Counted from the stretch's first letter, positions 46,020 to 55,177 are shown. The stretch is 64,000 nucleotides of DNA from Trichocoleus desertorum NBK24 (GCF_030409055.1 NZ_CP116619.1:1025628-1089627), one strand, 5' to 3'. Numbers and translations are program-made. Notes: generated by a model not told the origin, from the sequence alone.

Positions 46020-46194
46020 TCCAAAACATAAATACTGATCATTTGAGCTAACCAGTCATTATGTTTTATGAGACGAGCATTGTCCAAAAAGCGTAATGGC
46101 GCTCAGTAGTTGTGTATTAAATCCTACAAGCCCTCTCTGGTTATTGAGACTACAAGAAAAGAGGTTGCGATCGCCACTCTAACAAAATGAATTA

Positions 46195-46542
46195 ATGCAG
46201 GTCCCAAAAGTGAATGAAGACCAAAATCAAACCACAACTCAGCTTCGACGAAATAAAGCCATTTTGCGGATGGCCTCATATTTCCAAACCGCAGTTTTTA
46301 TTGCAGTCTTTGTCTTCGCATTTATCAGAATCATCCTGATTACTAAGGGAGGCGCTTACGGTATTGGAGCACTAGTCTTTTTTGTTGTCTCTCTACCTTC
46401 CCTACTGCTCCTAATTCCTGATATTCTCCTAATCATACACACTCGAAAGCTCTCAAAACTCGGTCTACTCTTTGGTTACTTCTTTAATTCTGCTGCTTTA
46501 TCTTGGAGCTTCTTTCTCTTCAAAACTGCTCTTGAAAATTAG
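46195..46542 (+). CDS. Small hypothetical membrane protein
   Basis: A 115-residue protein with a charged N-terminus and three hydrophobic stretches (about 32-52, 59-82 and 94-112). There is no family match I recognise. Base composition is more AT-rich than the neighbouring channel gene, and the region up to the DnaJ-GUN4 gene is similarly AT-rich, which may indicate acquired sequence. The ATG at 46195 has no clear Shine-Dalgarno. It could be a genuine small gene; confidence is moderate. Confidence 0.5.
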   Translation: MQVPKVNEDQNQTTTQLRRNKAILRMASYFQTAVFIAVFVFAFIRIILITKGGAYGIGALVFFVVSLPSLLLLIPDILLIIHTRKLSKLGLLFGYFFNSAALSWSFFLFKTALEN

Positions 46543-46728
46543 ATTAATATTTACGATTGAGCTGAGCGATCGCAAGCAGGATAGCAGCAAAGTACCCATC
46601 AAGTTATTGTAATTTTCTCTACAAGACGCCGTTTTGGAGCAGTCAGCGAAAAATTACAGGTTAAGTTAGTGCTGGGACTGCGCTTGGGTATCTTAAGCAG
46701 GAGCAAAGCCTCAAATCTCTACTCAAAT

Positions 46729-47514
46729 ATGAATCCAAGCGTTGTATATTATCAAGCCCTCGAAATTGAGCCAGGGGCATCCCAAGCTGAAATCAAACAA
46801 GCTTATAGAGATTTAGCCGTAGTTTGGCATCCCGATCGCTTTACGGATAACCCTAGACTCCGTGAGAAGGCAGAAGAAAAGCTCAAACAAATTAATGCTG
46901 CCTACGAAATTCTCAAATCCGCACCACCCCAAGCTTCCCAAGAAAAAGTACAAACTAAAGCAGAACAAAACGTAAAAGTTAAACAGGAAAAGAAAGCAGA
47001 AGTTAAGCAGGAGCCATTGATTGAAATTCCTCAAAGTTGCAAGAAGCTGCGAGAGTTTCTTCAAGCAAGGAAATTGAAAGAGGCTGACCTAGAAACTAAA
47101 AGACTTTTGTTGGAGTTAACAGGCAGAACCAAAGAAGGTTGGATGCGCCCCGAAGACATTAGGGGTATATCTGGGCAGTCTCTCGCTGCCATTGATAAGC
47201 TTTGGGCTGAAGCTAGTAATGGTCGCTTTGGGCTGAGTATTCAAAGTAGAGTTTGGGAGAAGCTAGGCTGTATTTCTTCTTCAGATGTATCTACACAGAC
47301 CTTGAGTGAAAACAAGTTTGGTCAATGTGTGCACTGGCGGATCAATGGCACTTGGCTATCTCCCTGGGATTCCTTCAATTACAGTTTTCAGGCTCCTCTG
47401 GGTAGCTTGCCTAAAGAATATATTTTTGCGCTGAGTGGTTGGTGGAGTTACTCCAAAGGCTGGACTGGCTACTTGCTATGGAGATTCGATGCTTTCTTTC
47501 CAAAGCCTAAATAG
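46729..47514 (+). CDS. J-domain-GUN4-domain fusion protein
   Basis: I start at the ATG at 46729, which begins the J-domain in the usual way (261 residues); the frame also extends 20 codons to a GTG. The J-domain spans about 5-65, with HPD at 34-36 in VVWHPDRF and NAAYEIL. A Lys/Glu/Gln/Val-rich linker (68-96) joins a GUN4-like domain (about 103-250): KLKEADLETKRLLL, DIRGISGQSLAAIDKLW, SNGRFGLSIQ and a C-terminal WLSPWDSFNYSFQAPLGSLP. GUN4 binds porphyrins and activates Mg-chelatase; J-domains recruit DnaK. The fusion suggests a tetrapyrrole-responsive chaperone adaptor. The Mg branch gene chlM lies 6 kb away. Function is inferred. Confidence 0.85.
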   Translation: MNPSVVYYQALEIEPGASQAEIKQAYRDLAVVWHPDRFTDNPRLREKAEEKLKQINAAYEILKSAPPQASQEKVQTKAEQNVKVKQEKKAEVKQEPLIEIPQSCKKLREFLQARKLKEADLETKRLLLELTGRTKEGWMRPEDIRGISGQSLAAIDKLWAEASNGRFGLSIQSRVWEKLGCISSSDVSTQTLSENKFGQCVHWRINGTWLSPWDSFNYSFQAPLGSLPKEYIFALSGWWSYSKGWTGYLLWRFDAFFPKPK

Positions 47515-47618
47515 TGGAAGGGATGGCGCTGTACCTAATGGTCATACCGCGATCGCACTGCTACTTTATTTTGGAGCTTTTTCCCTGGTCAAGATGCTCT
47601 CTACCCCAGCCTAAAGGT

Positions 47619-48143
47619 CTATTCTTGCAAACTCTGTCTTTTGTAAATTGTTGGAATTGCGATCGCTATCAACATCACTAAGTTAGCAGCCCAAAACAGA
47701 ACCACACCGCTAAAGCCAATCCATGCCAAACGAGATAAGGATAGCTGGGTAACCCCATCCATTAATTGCCATAACCGAAAAGCTGTGTAGAAAAAGCCAA
47801 TGGGCACCACAACACTAGGAACTAGCCATTGACTGAACACACGCTCGGAGATTAGCTGCACCGCAACAACCAGTAGATAACTTCCCCAGAATGCCAAGGA
47901 CTCAGGCTGTCCCCAGGACTGAACGCATAAGGCGATCGGCAATAAAACCCCAATCACTAAGGCTATCTTGACCCACGCCTTCAGAAATGACCATTGCTGC
48001 TCACCAAAGCCAATCTCTGCTGAAAAGGGAAGACGTTGAGCTTTAACTCCAAAATCATAGGCGATCGCTAGGATAGTTATAACCAGAATAAAAAGCGTTA
48101 CAACTAGCCCGTTATTAGCTGCCAAAACTCCTTCAGCACTCAT
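47619..48143 (-). CDS. Hypothetical multi-pass membrane protein
   Basis: Two ATGs fit; AAGGAGG lies ten bases before the one at 48143 and only one base before the one at 48152, so I use 48143 (174 residues). The protein has about five hydrophobic helices (near 15-33, 57-78, 84-98, 110-128 and 139-164). I recognise no domain or charged catalytic motif. It follows the Uma2 gene on the same strand with about 24 bases between, which suggests co-transcription. The function is unknown. Confidence 0.65.
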   Translation of the reverse strand: MSAEGVLAANNGLVVTLFILVITILAIAYDFGVKAQRLPFSAEIGFGEQQWSFLKAWVKIALVIGVLLPIALCVQSWGQPESLAFWGSYLLVVAVQLISERVFSQWLVPSVVVPIGFFYTAFRLWQLMDGVTQLSLSRLAWIGFSGVVLFWAANLVMLIAIAIPTIYKRQSLQE

Positions 48144-48166
48144 CTTCAGCATGCCTCCTTACAGTT

Positions 48167-48817
48167 TTATCGACCGCCTCTCAACACCTGATCAGCCATC
48201 AGTTTTAAGTCTGGAAAAGTTGGAGAGACAATAGCCTGATCACCACGAAACTGCTGAATTTCATACTCTCCATCTACTAGCGTACAGATAGAAAGCGTGG
48301 GCTGTTTGGGTTTACCAATGTGCCGAGTACCACCTAATCCTGCGTAGTCTGCAATCCAATATTCGGGAATGCCTAAAACTGCGTAATCTTCGACCTTGCG
48401 GGCGTAATCATTTTGCCAGTTGCTACTAACCACTTCGGCAATAAATTTAATTGAAGTACCTAGCGTCAAGGTAGATTGGTCAGCCCAAAGTGGTTCTTGG
48501 ATAAGTTCATCTCGGTCAACAACTGCAACGTCAGGTCGAAATGCTGTGATACCTGTGTTGGCAGGGCGCAGTAATCCTCGCTGAAGCACAAAGCAAGGTA
48601 AGCTTGTACCATCGATTTGAACACAGAGCTTTGCCGTAATAAAGGCGGCAACCTCTTCATGCAAACCTGTTGGCTCCAAGTCGAACACCTCTCCATCGAT
48701 CAACTCATAGCGATTATCGCCACCATAGGAGGCAAGAAACTCGTCAAAGCTGAGTGGCCTCTGTTGGATTGGTGGGTCGTTCGCTTGCGTGCCCCTAGGG
48801 TTTACCGCAATGGTCAT
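48167..48817 (-). CDS. Uma2 family (DUF820) endonuclease
   Basis: A 216-residue member of the Uma2 family, with the PD-(D/E)xK nuclease fold. The opening SFDEFLASYGGDNRYELIDGEV is typical. The catalytic-type residues are Asp96 (RPDVAVV), Glu128 (FIAEVV) and Lys141 in the NDYARKVEDYAVLGIPEYWI helix. These are very common in cyanobacteria, often in many copies, and have been linked to mobile elements. Enzymatic activity is inferred from the fold. It is immediately left of the accessory island. Confidence 0.92.
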   Translation of the reverse strand: MTIAVNPRGTQANDPPIQQRPLSFDEFLASYGGDNRYELIDGEVFDLEPTGLHEEVAAFITAKLCVQIDGTSLPCFVLQRGLLRPANTGITAFRPDVAVVDRDELIQEPLWADQSTLTLGTSIKFIAEVVSSNWQNDYARKVEDYAVLGIPEYWIADYAGLGGTRHIGKPKQPTLSICTLVDGEYEIQQFRGDQAIVSPTFPDLKLMADQVLRGGR

Positions 48818-48911
48818 AGGTCAAACTTCCCCAGTTAATGCCTTCAGTCTACCAAAGTGGACATGTAATGAAGGTGTAATAGTCCAGACTTCTATGGGTA
48901 AGAAATATCTG

Positions 48912-48998
48912 ACATAACGATTGAGGCTTCAACGAACGGCGATGCACTTTGAAGCACACTAGCGAACTGCACTGTTCTGTTGCAAACCGCTGTTAGGC
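48912..48998 (-). other. attC-like recombination site (integron cassette end)
   Basis: On the minus strand the site begins GCCTAAC (matches RYYYAAC) and ends GTTATGT (close to GTTRRRY). Between them are imperfectly paired arms with matching blocks TAAC/GTTA, CAAC/GTTG, GAAC/GTTC and TGCA/TGCA, and unpaired bases, as in 59-base elements. It starts seven bases after the SLATT stop, the position expected for a cassette-associated site. No integrase gene is in the window. Confidence 0.45.
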
Positions 48999-49005
48999 AG
49001 AAAAC

Positions 49006-49619
49006 TCACTTTGCGGATTGAAGAATGACCTGCTCGAAAGATATAACTCCAGAAGTAAATATCCACCACGCTAAAGCAATCGACAAAAATAGAATCGTGA
49101 TCAAGAAACTAAGAGGAATTTTGTCTCTAAATAATTTGAAATGCTTTTGCTCATCTACCCAATCAATTTGATACTGCCAAAAGAATTTATAGTGTGTATA
49201 CCAGTCACTAAATAAAATTTGTTTGCTAATGCTTAGGTGGTAATATTTATTCTCGATTTGCGTGAGTTTTTCTATGCTCTCAGGTAAAGCGTCATCGCCT
49301 GCTTCTTTGGCATGAAAATATAGCTTCTTAAGTTCGTTAAAAAGCTGAATGAGTGATACGCCTATTCGTATTTGTCCTTTTGTGAATCGTAGAACGATAT
49401 ATACAAGCTAATGATGCCAAGAATTATGAGTGATGCAGACAAAAATCGGCTTGAAAGACCATCAAAAGCAAGAGAATAGATACCAACAGTTATGGAAAAG
49501 AGTCTTATCAACCCCGGAACTTTGATAACGATATCAAATGTCGCCAAATGTTTCTTGGCTCCAAATCCAACATTGTAGGCTGTCTCTGCGATCAACTTTA
49601 ACAAGTCATCCCTATTCAT
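49006..49619 (-). pseudogene. SLATT-domain membrane effector of the CBASS operon, frameshifted
   Basis: The gene starts at the ATG at 49619, four bases after the CD-NTase stop. Frame 1 reads NRDDLLKLIAETAYNVGFGAKKH, then two membrane helices, and stops at 49362 (TAG) after SQKDKYE. One base earlier, a second frame opens at 49362 as GVSLIQLFNELKKLY and runs to TGA at 49006, with SISKQILFSDWYTHYKFFWQ, IDWVDEQKHFKLF and a last helix. Joined, the two pieces give about 204 residues, the expected size of a SLATT_6 protein. A missing single base (e.g. GAA ATA GGC becoming GAATAGGC) would explain the break. SLATT proteins are predicted pore-forming effectors triggered by cyclic nucleotides. Sequencing error remains possible. 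Confidence 0.8.
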
Positions 49620-49623
49620 AAAA

Positions 49624-50202
49624 TCACTCAATTGGGACGTCGATTCTATCCTTGGCAACCACAACTCCATTCTTGACGGCATAACACTCAACTATGTGCT
49701 CGCCTCTAAAATCTGTACTTTCGAGTTTTTTTCTAGAGCCTGAGTCAGGCAAGATCTGTCCTCGAATCATATCCCTTTTCCTTGCCACCTCACCACAATT
49801 AAGAACTTTCCAATAAATAGAGTAACTTCCTTCTATATCATGTTCTTTTATATAGAATTTGAGATCTTTCTTCGGTGCAAGGCGGAACTGTTTACGAAGG
49901 AATTCAGATAAAGAATTCTCTCTAAAACCATTTTGAGAGACATCACAATCAATTGTCATATTGTATCGAATATCAATCGCAAACTTATCCTCTATAAATT
50001 GCTCCGTATTTCTCCAAGCTGATTGAGAAGAAGCCGCAATATCATTATTGGTAGCTGGTCTATTCGGAAAGGGCCTGCCGTAAACCTTTTTCCACTTGTC
50101 ATAAGCGATATCTTGCTCACCAGCTTCTATTGCTTCTACACATAGTTTGTGAGCTTTTTTCGCTTTTCGCTGAAACTTTTTCTTGACTCTAACCCTTTGG
50201 TT
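49624..50202 (-). pseudogene. CD-NTase 3' part: AGS-C sensor domain, separated by the IS
   Basis: This is the C-terminal part of the CD-NTase. From the insertion point it reads NQRVRVKKKF-QRKAKKAHKLC, then the AGS-C domain: AWRNTEQFIEDKFAIDIRYN, FYIKEHDIEGSYSIYWKV, NCGEVARKRDMIRGQI, GEHIVECYAVKNG and the closing RIDVPIE. The frame extends to a TTG inside the IS end (50217) but has no authentic start. AGS-C is a predicted sensor fused to SMODS/CD-NTase enzymes. It ends at TGA (49624), four bases before the SLATT start. The 189 codons retained join in frame with the 240 of the N-terminal part once the IS is removed. Confidence 0.85.
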
Positions 50203-50219
50203 CTGCTTGACTGACAAAA
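50203..50219 (+). repeat. Left inverted repeat of the IS4-type element
   Basis: The 17 bases are the exact reverse complement of 51475-51491. Just outside lies one copy of the 10-bp target duplication (50193-50202). Confidence 0.93.
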
Positions 50220-51392
50220 CTAAAAAGCTGGAAAGCGTTTCAGAACAATAAACTCACGATTCAAGGACTGATCCTGTTGTCGTTGAGAAGCGATCGCAGG
50301 GTGCGGGTCCGGTGCACTCGATAGAAACTGAAACAGAGAGAGTTTCCGCTGTTGAGTAATCGCTAAACGAATCCAGTTCCAGCCCAACTTGAGATAACTC
50401 ATGCCCCGATTCCAGTGAGTATCGACCAAACGGCGCTGGCATGATGTCACCACCTGAACCCCTTGCAACACTAGAAACAGCATGGTCAGCGCCATCACCC
50501 CACACAGTTGAGTTAGCGCAAACTTGTCCCGTAAGCGTGATGCTTCCAAGTTGAAGCCATTCGACTTGAGATCCAAAAAGGATTCTTCCACTTGGAACCG
50601 CAATCGGTATTGGGCAAAGGTTTGTAAAGTGGTGGGTTCATCGCTGACGACCACCCAATCTTCATCCGCATCTCGGTCATGAGCAAAGGCCAGGTAAACA
50701 TTGCCATAGGGTTTCTTTTTACCCAGGAACACGGCTGGGGTGAAGTAGGCTTGGCCTGGTTGCAGTCGCACCGATGAAACCCGGTGCCAACGACCGGCGA
50801 GTTGAAACTGGAACGAGCTTTTGATGCGGATACGGAAATGCCAACCCAAGGTCTGGGTGAGATACTTCATCAACTTGCCATCTGCAAAACCTCGGTCTGC
50901 GAGCAAGACGACTGCGACTCCTTCTGGCAGCAACCGTGCCGATTGGCGCAGCACCCGTTGAATCGTCCACAATCGCACACTGCTGCTGGATTGGGCAACG
51001 ACTCTCCAAGCGATGGGAAGGGTTCGTCCTCGATACACAACCCCGACCCACACCAGGCAGAAGCAATTCCACAGCACTGTGGTGTCCAAGCTCAAATAGA
51101 TCCGCTCGTGACTCCATTGAGATAAGGCTTGAGCCATCAGCACCTGATGCATGCTTGCCACGTCAATGCGACGATTCGACAACCACCGCCGAAATCGTCG
51201 TTGATGGGACTGAGCATAGGTGGCGCGGCTCAGAACATAAACTCCAAAACCATTGAGATGAATCTGCTGACTTTGGATGATGCCAACCATCATCCAGCAC
51301 AACGTTTGCAGATGTCGAACAGCGCGCCAGAGGTCTTGGCATTGACTCAGATAATCGTGCAACGCATCATAGAGACGGGAAGTAGGAGCCAT
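50220..51392 (-). CDS. IS4-family DDE transposase
   Basis: A 390-residue transposase that appears intact. The catalytic triad is Asp103 (LSLDTTVLWN), Asp166 (LLADRGFADG) and Glu269. The YREK signature of the IS4 family is present as Tyr262, Arg265, Glu269 and Lys276 (YRLRFQVEESFLDLK). The N-terminal helical region binds the ends. It starts about 99 bases inside one end of the element and ends beside the other inverted repeat. The codon frame is clean, which agrees with a recent insertion. Confidence 0.93.
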   Translation of the reverse strand: MAPTSRLYDALHDYLSQCQDLWRAVRHLQTLCWMMVGIIQSQQIHLNGFGVYVLSRATYAQSHQRRFRRWLSNRRIDVASMHQVLMAQALSQWSHERIYLSLDTTVLWNCFCLVWVGVVYRGRTLPIAWRVVAQSSSSVRLWTIQRVLRQSARLLPEGVAVVLLADRGFADGKLMKYLTQTLGWHFRIRIKSSFQFQLAGRWHRVSSVRLQPGQAYFTPAVFLGKKKPYGNVYLAFAHDRDADEDWVVVSDEPTTLQTFAQYRLRFQVEESFLDLKSNGFNLEASRLRDKFALTQLCGVMALTMLFLVLQGVQVVTSCQRRLVDTHWNRGMSYLKLGWNWIRLAITQQRKLSLFQFLSSAPDPHPAIASQRQQDQSLNREFIVLKRFPAF

Positions 51393-51474
51393 TGGTTTTG
51401 CTAATGGGTGTGGTAACTGATCAGCTTAAACCAAGCTCCTCTTCCCTCCTAGCCTTCTTTTCAATCACTCAGAC

Positions 51475-51491
51475 TTTTGTCAGTCAAGCAG
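51475..51491 (-). repeat. Right inverted repeat of the IS4-type element
   Basis: Exact complement of 50203-50219. The second copy of the target duplication, CCCTTTGGTT, is at 51492-51501. Confidence 0.93.
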
Positions 51492-52212
51492 CCCTTTGGT
51501 TACTTCCAAGAGCAGCATAATAGTTTTGATCTGGCTGAGCTATGAGGTATGCAAAGAAGTCTCGACTCATCAAGTCATAGCAGCCATAGCTCTTATCATC
51601 ATAATCAGTTATCGATTTTAGAAAATTGTAAGCCAGTGTGTCGATCAGCAGCCCTCCCATACCTACGCCATGCTTGTTCTTCCATGCCCTAGCCATTTTG
51701 CAGAGCCGTCGAAGATTGCTATTTTTCTGAATGTTAAATTCTGATATTGCCTCAATCTCTTCTCGTGGCTTAGTTATTTTCCAGCTACCGTCACCATAAG
51801 TATCGGGATACTCAAAGCTGCCATCATCCTGTTCAAAAACTGGCTGTACTTCAATATGGAAGTTCGTGTATTGAACGCACACCACAAGGCGATCCACGAA
51901 CACTTTGGTATTAGGGTATCTAGCCTTAATCGCATCTTTTGTATCAGATAGAAGCTGATACTGCTTTCCGTCCTTATAGTCAAACCACATCACTTTGGGC
52001 ATGATGTAGAGCATGTCTAAATCTGAGATGCCTTTGATGGCTGTTTTACGTCCAATCGAGCCGACCTGAAATGAATTTGCTGCTTTGGACTCCGTATCTC
52101 TGAAATTTTTGTTTAAAGAAGCTGTAACTTCTCCATACCGATTGCTTATTTCTTCAGCGTTACCTATTGCTAAGTTATTCAGGAAATCGCTGAACATTGT
52201 CGATATAGTCAA
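51492..52212 (-). pseudogene. CD-NTase 5' part: nucleotidyltransferase domain cut by the IS
   Basis: The TTG at 52212 has AGAGGA seven bases upstream; an ATG lies five codons later. The 240 retained residues form the CD-NTase catalytic domain: FSDFLNNLAIGNAEEISNRYGEV, then the GS motif (51-52) and Asp64/Asp66 in GSIGRKTAIKGISDLDML, with the third carboxylate Glu121 (FHIEVQPVF). The helical part (NLRRLCKMARAWKNKHG, LLIDTLAYNFL) follows. The frame enters the IS after GSNQR and stops at TGA in the inverted repeat. All three catalytic acids are retained; the enzyme lost its AGS-C end. In CBASS such enzymes make cyclic oligonucleotides on phage infection. Confidence 0.88.
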
Positions 52213-52549
52213 TCTAGCATCCTCTGCATTTAAGTCTATTGACGTGTTATCACAGTCTATTTGTAGTTTATGCGTACTAATCCAGGTTTAAGATTATATA
52301 GCTAATGCATATTTTTCGGCTACTTGCATTTGTGGGCGTGAGTGATGAAGTGCTACATCAAGCTGAGCGAAGTGGCGCACCACTAGTTTCTGGTTGCCGT
52401 TACTTACCTGAGCTTCCGCCACAGGCTTGGAACGGTAATACCCCCATATGAAGACGTAAACACCGATCCTGAGAAATATGCTGAGTTTCTTACAATAACT
52501 GTAACTAACTGAGCGTATATGTTTACTGTTTAGAGGGGGAGCGTGAAGT
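52213..52549. other. Intergenic, 337 bp, between divergent CD-NTase and clpB
   Basis: Promoters for both genes must lie here. A TATAAT match on the minus strand at 52293-52298 lies about 80 bases before the CD-NTase start and may be its -10 box. A 48-codon plus-strand frame (52305-52451) and a 91-codon minus-strand frame (52294-52569) have no supporting features. Confidence 0.45.
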
Positions 52550-55177
52550 ATGCAACCAACCAATCCCAATCAATTTACCGAAAAAGCGTGGGAAGCGATC
52601 GCTCAGACCCCTGAGGTGGTCAAGCAAGCCCAGCAGCAGCAGATTGAGACGGAGCACTTGTTCAAGTCCTTGGTAGAGCAAGAAGGACTTGCCAGCAGCG
52701 TCTTCAGTAAGCTGGGCATTAGTGTGCAGAAGTTGCGCGATCGCACCGAAGAATTTATTAAGCGCCAACCCAAAGTTTCCAATAGTGGCTCGGTGTACTG
52801 GGGCCGTAGTGCCGATACCTTGCTCGATCGCGCTGAAGGCTATCGCAAAGAATTTGAAGACGACTTCATTTCGATCGAACACTTGCTATTGGCCTACACC
52901 CAAGACGATCGCTTTGGTAAAGCGCTATTTCAGGAATTTAAACTAGACACAGCCAAGCTACGTAGCACGATTGAGCAAATTCGAGGAAGTCAGAAAGTGA
53001 CCGACCAAAACCCAGAAGGGAAATACGACTCGTTAACTAAATATGGCCGTGACCTGACAGAATTTGCTCGTCAAGGCAAGCTTGACCCTGTGATCGGTCG
53101 GGACGACGAAATTCGCCGGACGATTCAGATTTTGTCTCGCCGCACCAAGAACAACCCCGTCCTGATTGGGGAACCCGGTGTCGGTAAAACCGCGATCGCT
53201 GAAGGTCTTGCCCAGCGGATTGTGAAAGGGGATGTGCCCGAATCATTGCGCGATCGCAAGCTGATTGCTCTGGATATGGGTGCTCTGATTGCGGGTGCCA
53301 AGTACCGGGGTGAATTTGAAGAACGCCTCAAAGCCGTTTTGAAGGAAGTCACTGACTCCAACGGCACCATCATCCTGTTTATTGACGAAATCCACACCGT
53401 TGTAGGCGCAGGGGCAACCCAAGGCGCGATGGATGCAGGGAACTTGCTGAAGCCGATGTTGGCTCGTGGGGAGCTGCGTTGTATTGGTGCCACCACCCTG
53501 GATGAGTACCGCAAGTACATCGAAAAAGATGCGGCGCTAGAGCGGCGTTTCCAACAGGTTTACATTGACCAGCCCACCGTCGAAGATACCATCTCGATTT
53601 TGCGCGGCTTGAAAGACCGCTACGAAACCCACCACAACGTCAAAATCTCGGATAGCTCTCTTGTGGCTGCGGCAACACTCTCGACTCGCTACATCAGCGA
53701 TCGCTTCTTACCCGACAAGGCGATCGACCTGGTAGACGAAGCTGCCGCCAAGCTGAAGATGGAAAGCACCTCCAAGCCTGAAGAACTCGACGAAATCGAT
53801 CGCAAGATTCTGCAATTGGAGATGGAACGGTTATCTCTGCAAAAAGAGAGTGATGTCGCTTCTCGCGATCGCCTAGACCGACTAGAGAGAGAACTGGGTG
53901 ATCTTAAGGAAAACCAAAGCCGCCTCAATGCTCAATGGCAAGGAGAAAAGGAGATCCTCGATCGCCGTAAAGCGCTAAAAGAGGAGATCGAACAGGTGAA
54001 TGTGGAGGTTCAGCAAGCCGAGCGTGAGTACGACCTCAACCGAGCTGCGGAGCTGAAGTACGGCAAACTAACTGAGTTGCAACGACAACTGGATGAGATC
54101 GAGGCGAAACTGGCGGATACTCAAACCAGCGGGCGATCGCTGTTGCGCGAAGAAGTGACTGAAGCGGATATCGCGGAGATCATTTCTAAATGGACGGGTA
54201 TCCCTCTGAATAAGCTGGTTGAGTCCGAGATGCAGAAGCTTCTCCAGTTAGAAGAAGAACTGCACAAGCGAGTTGTAGGTCAGCAGGAAGCGGTAACTGC
54301 CGTAGCCGATGCGATTCAGCGTTCTCGCGCAGGCTTGGCAGACCCCAACCGCCCCACCGCTAGCTTTATCTTCCTCGGCCCCACAGGTGTCGGTAAGACT
54401 GAACTCGGCAAAGCACTAGCTTCTTACCTGTTTGACACCGAAGACGCAATGGTGCGGATCGATATGTCGGAGTATATGGAGAAGCACTCTGTATCTCGCC
54501 TGATCGGTGCGCCTCCGGGATATGTGGGCTACGAAGAAGGTGGTCAACTAACAGAAGCCATTCGCCGTCGGCCTTACTCGGTGATTTTGTTTGATGAGAT
54601 CGAGAAAGCGCATCCGGATGTGTTCAACGTGATGTTGCAAATCCTAGATGATGGCCGTGTCACCGACTCTCAAGGCCGCAAGGTAGACTTCAAGAACACC
54701 ATCATTATTATGACCAGCAACATTGGCTCCCAGTTCATCCTAGATGTGGCAGGAGATAACTCTCAATACGAAGAGATGCGGAGCCGTGTGCTGGATGCGA
54801 TGCGAAGCAACTTCCGTCCAGAGTTCCTCAACCGGATTGATGAGATCATCATCTTCCATCCCCTAGACCGCAGCGAACTCCGAGAGATCGTCAAGCTCCA
54901 AGTTCAGCGCTTAGAGCAACGGTTGAGCGATCGCAAGATGGCTCTCAAGCTATCCGATGCGGCTCTCGACTTCTTGGCAGAAGTGGGTTACGACCCAGTC
55001 TACGGTGCTCGTCCACTCAAGCGGGCGATCCAACGCGAACTGGAAACCCAAATTGCCAAGGCAATTCTCCGCAGCGAGTTCACAACTGGCGACACGATCT
55101 TTGTCGATGTCGAAAACGAGCGCCTAGCCTTCAAGCGCTTACCCGCCGAGTTACTAGCTGCTCAGTCTTCTAGCTAA
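52550..55177 (+). CDS. clpB: ClpB disaggregase (Hsp100)
   Basis: An 875-residue ClpB. The substrate N-domain (1-145) is followed by NBD1 (P-loop [10 protein letters not shown], Walker B ILFIDEIH), the coiled-coil middle domain (about 400-525; [19 protein letters not shown]) and NBD2 ([35 protein letters not shown]). Substrate pore loops KYRGEFEER and [13 protein letters not shown] are present. It works with DnaK/DnaJ to rescue aggregated proteins after heat stress. The length is the typical one. A strong terminator follows at 55228. It is a chromosomal gene between two accessory pieces. Confidence 0.97.
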   Translation: MQPTNPNQFTEKAWEAIAQTPEVVKQAQQQQIETEHLFKSLVEQEGLASSVFSKLGISVQKLRDRTEEFIKRQPKVSNSGSVYWGRSADTLLDRAEGYRKEFEDDFISIEHLLLAYTQDDRFGKALFQEFKLDTAKLRSTIEQIRGSQKVTDQNPEGKYDSLTKYGRDLTEFARQGKLDPVIGRDDEIRRTIQILSRRTKNNPVLIGEPGVGKTAIAEGLAQRIVKGDVPESLRDRKLIALDMGALIAGAKYRGEFEERLKAVLKEVTDSNGTIILFIDEIHTVVGAGATQGAMDAGNLLKPMLARGELRCIGATTLDEYRKYIEKDAALERRFQQVYIDQPTVEDTISILRGLKDRYETHHNVKISDSSLVAAATLSTRYISDRFLPDKAIDLVDEAAAKLKMESTSKPEELDEIDRKILQLEMERLSLQKESDVASRDRLDRLERELGDLKENQSRLNAQWQGEKEILDRRKALKEEIEQVNVEVQQAEREYDLNRAAELKYGKLTELQRQLDEIEAKLADTQTSGRSLLREEVTEADIAEIISKWTGIPLNKLVESEMQKLLQLEEELHKRVVGQQEAVTAVADAIQRSRAGLADPNRPTASFIFLGPTGVGKTELGKALASYLFDTEDAMVRIDMSEYMEKHSVSRLIGAPPGYVGYEEGGQLTEAIRRRPYSVILFDEIEKAHPDVFNVMLQILDDGRVTDSQGRKVDFKNTIIIMTSNIGSQFILDVAGDNSQYEEMRSRVLDAMRSNFRPEFLNRIDEIIIFHPLDRSELREIVKLQVQRLEQRLSDRKMALKLSDAALDFLAEVGYDPVYGARPLKRAIQRELETQIAKAILRSEFTTGDTIFVDVENERLAFKRLPAELLAAQSSS

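Larger units (their letters stand above)
50203..51491 (-). mobile_element. IS4-family insertion sequence, complete, 1,289 bp
   Basis: The ends are perfect 17-bp inverted repeats, CTGCTTGACTGACAAAA at 50203-50219 and its complement at 51475-51491. Direct copies of CCCTTTGGTT flank it at 50193-50202 and 51492-51501, a 10-bp target duplication. The single transposase gene is intact, so insertion looks recent. It lies inside the CD-NTase gene in the same orientation. Confidence 0.95.

Noticed and set aside
50254-51404. Overlapping frames inside the IS4-type element on both strands
   Set aside because: The 390-codon transposase with an intact DDE triad and YREK motif explains this DNA.
52360-52450. 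A second attC-like site upstream of the CD-NTase
   Set aside because: The sequence contains AACGGCAACC-like words, but I could not find a matching arm, so a cassette boundary on this side is not supported.
52305-52451. A 48-codon plus-strand frame upstream of clpB
   Set aside because: It has a clean ATG and stop but no ribosome binding site or recognisable sequence, and it lies in the divergent promoter region; chance cannot be excluded.
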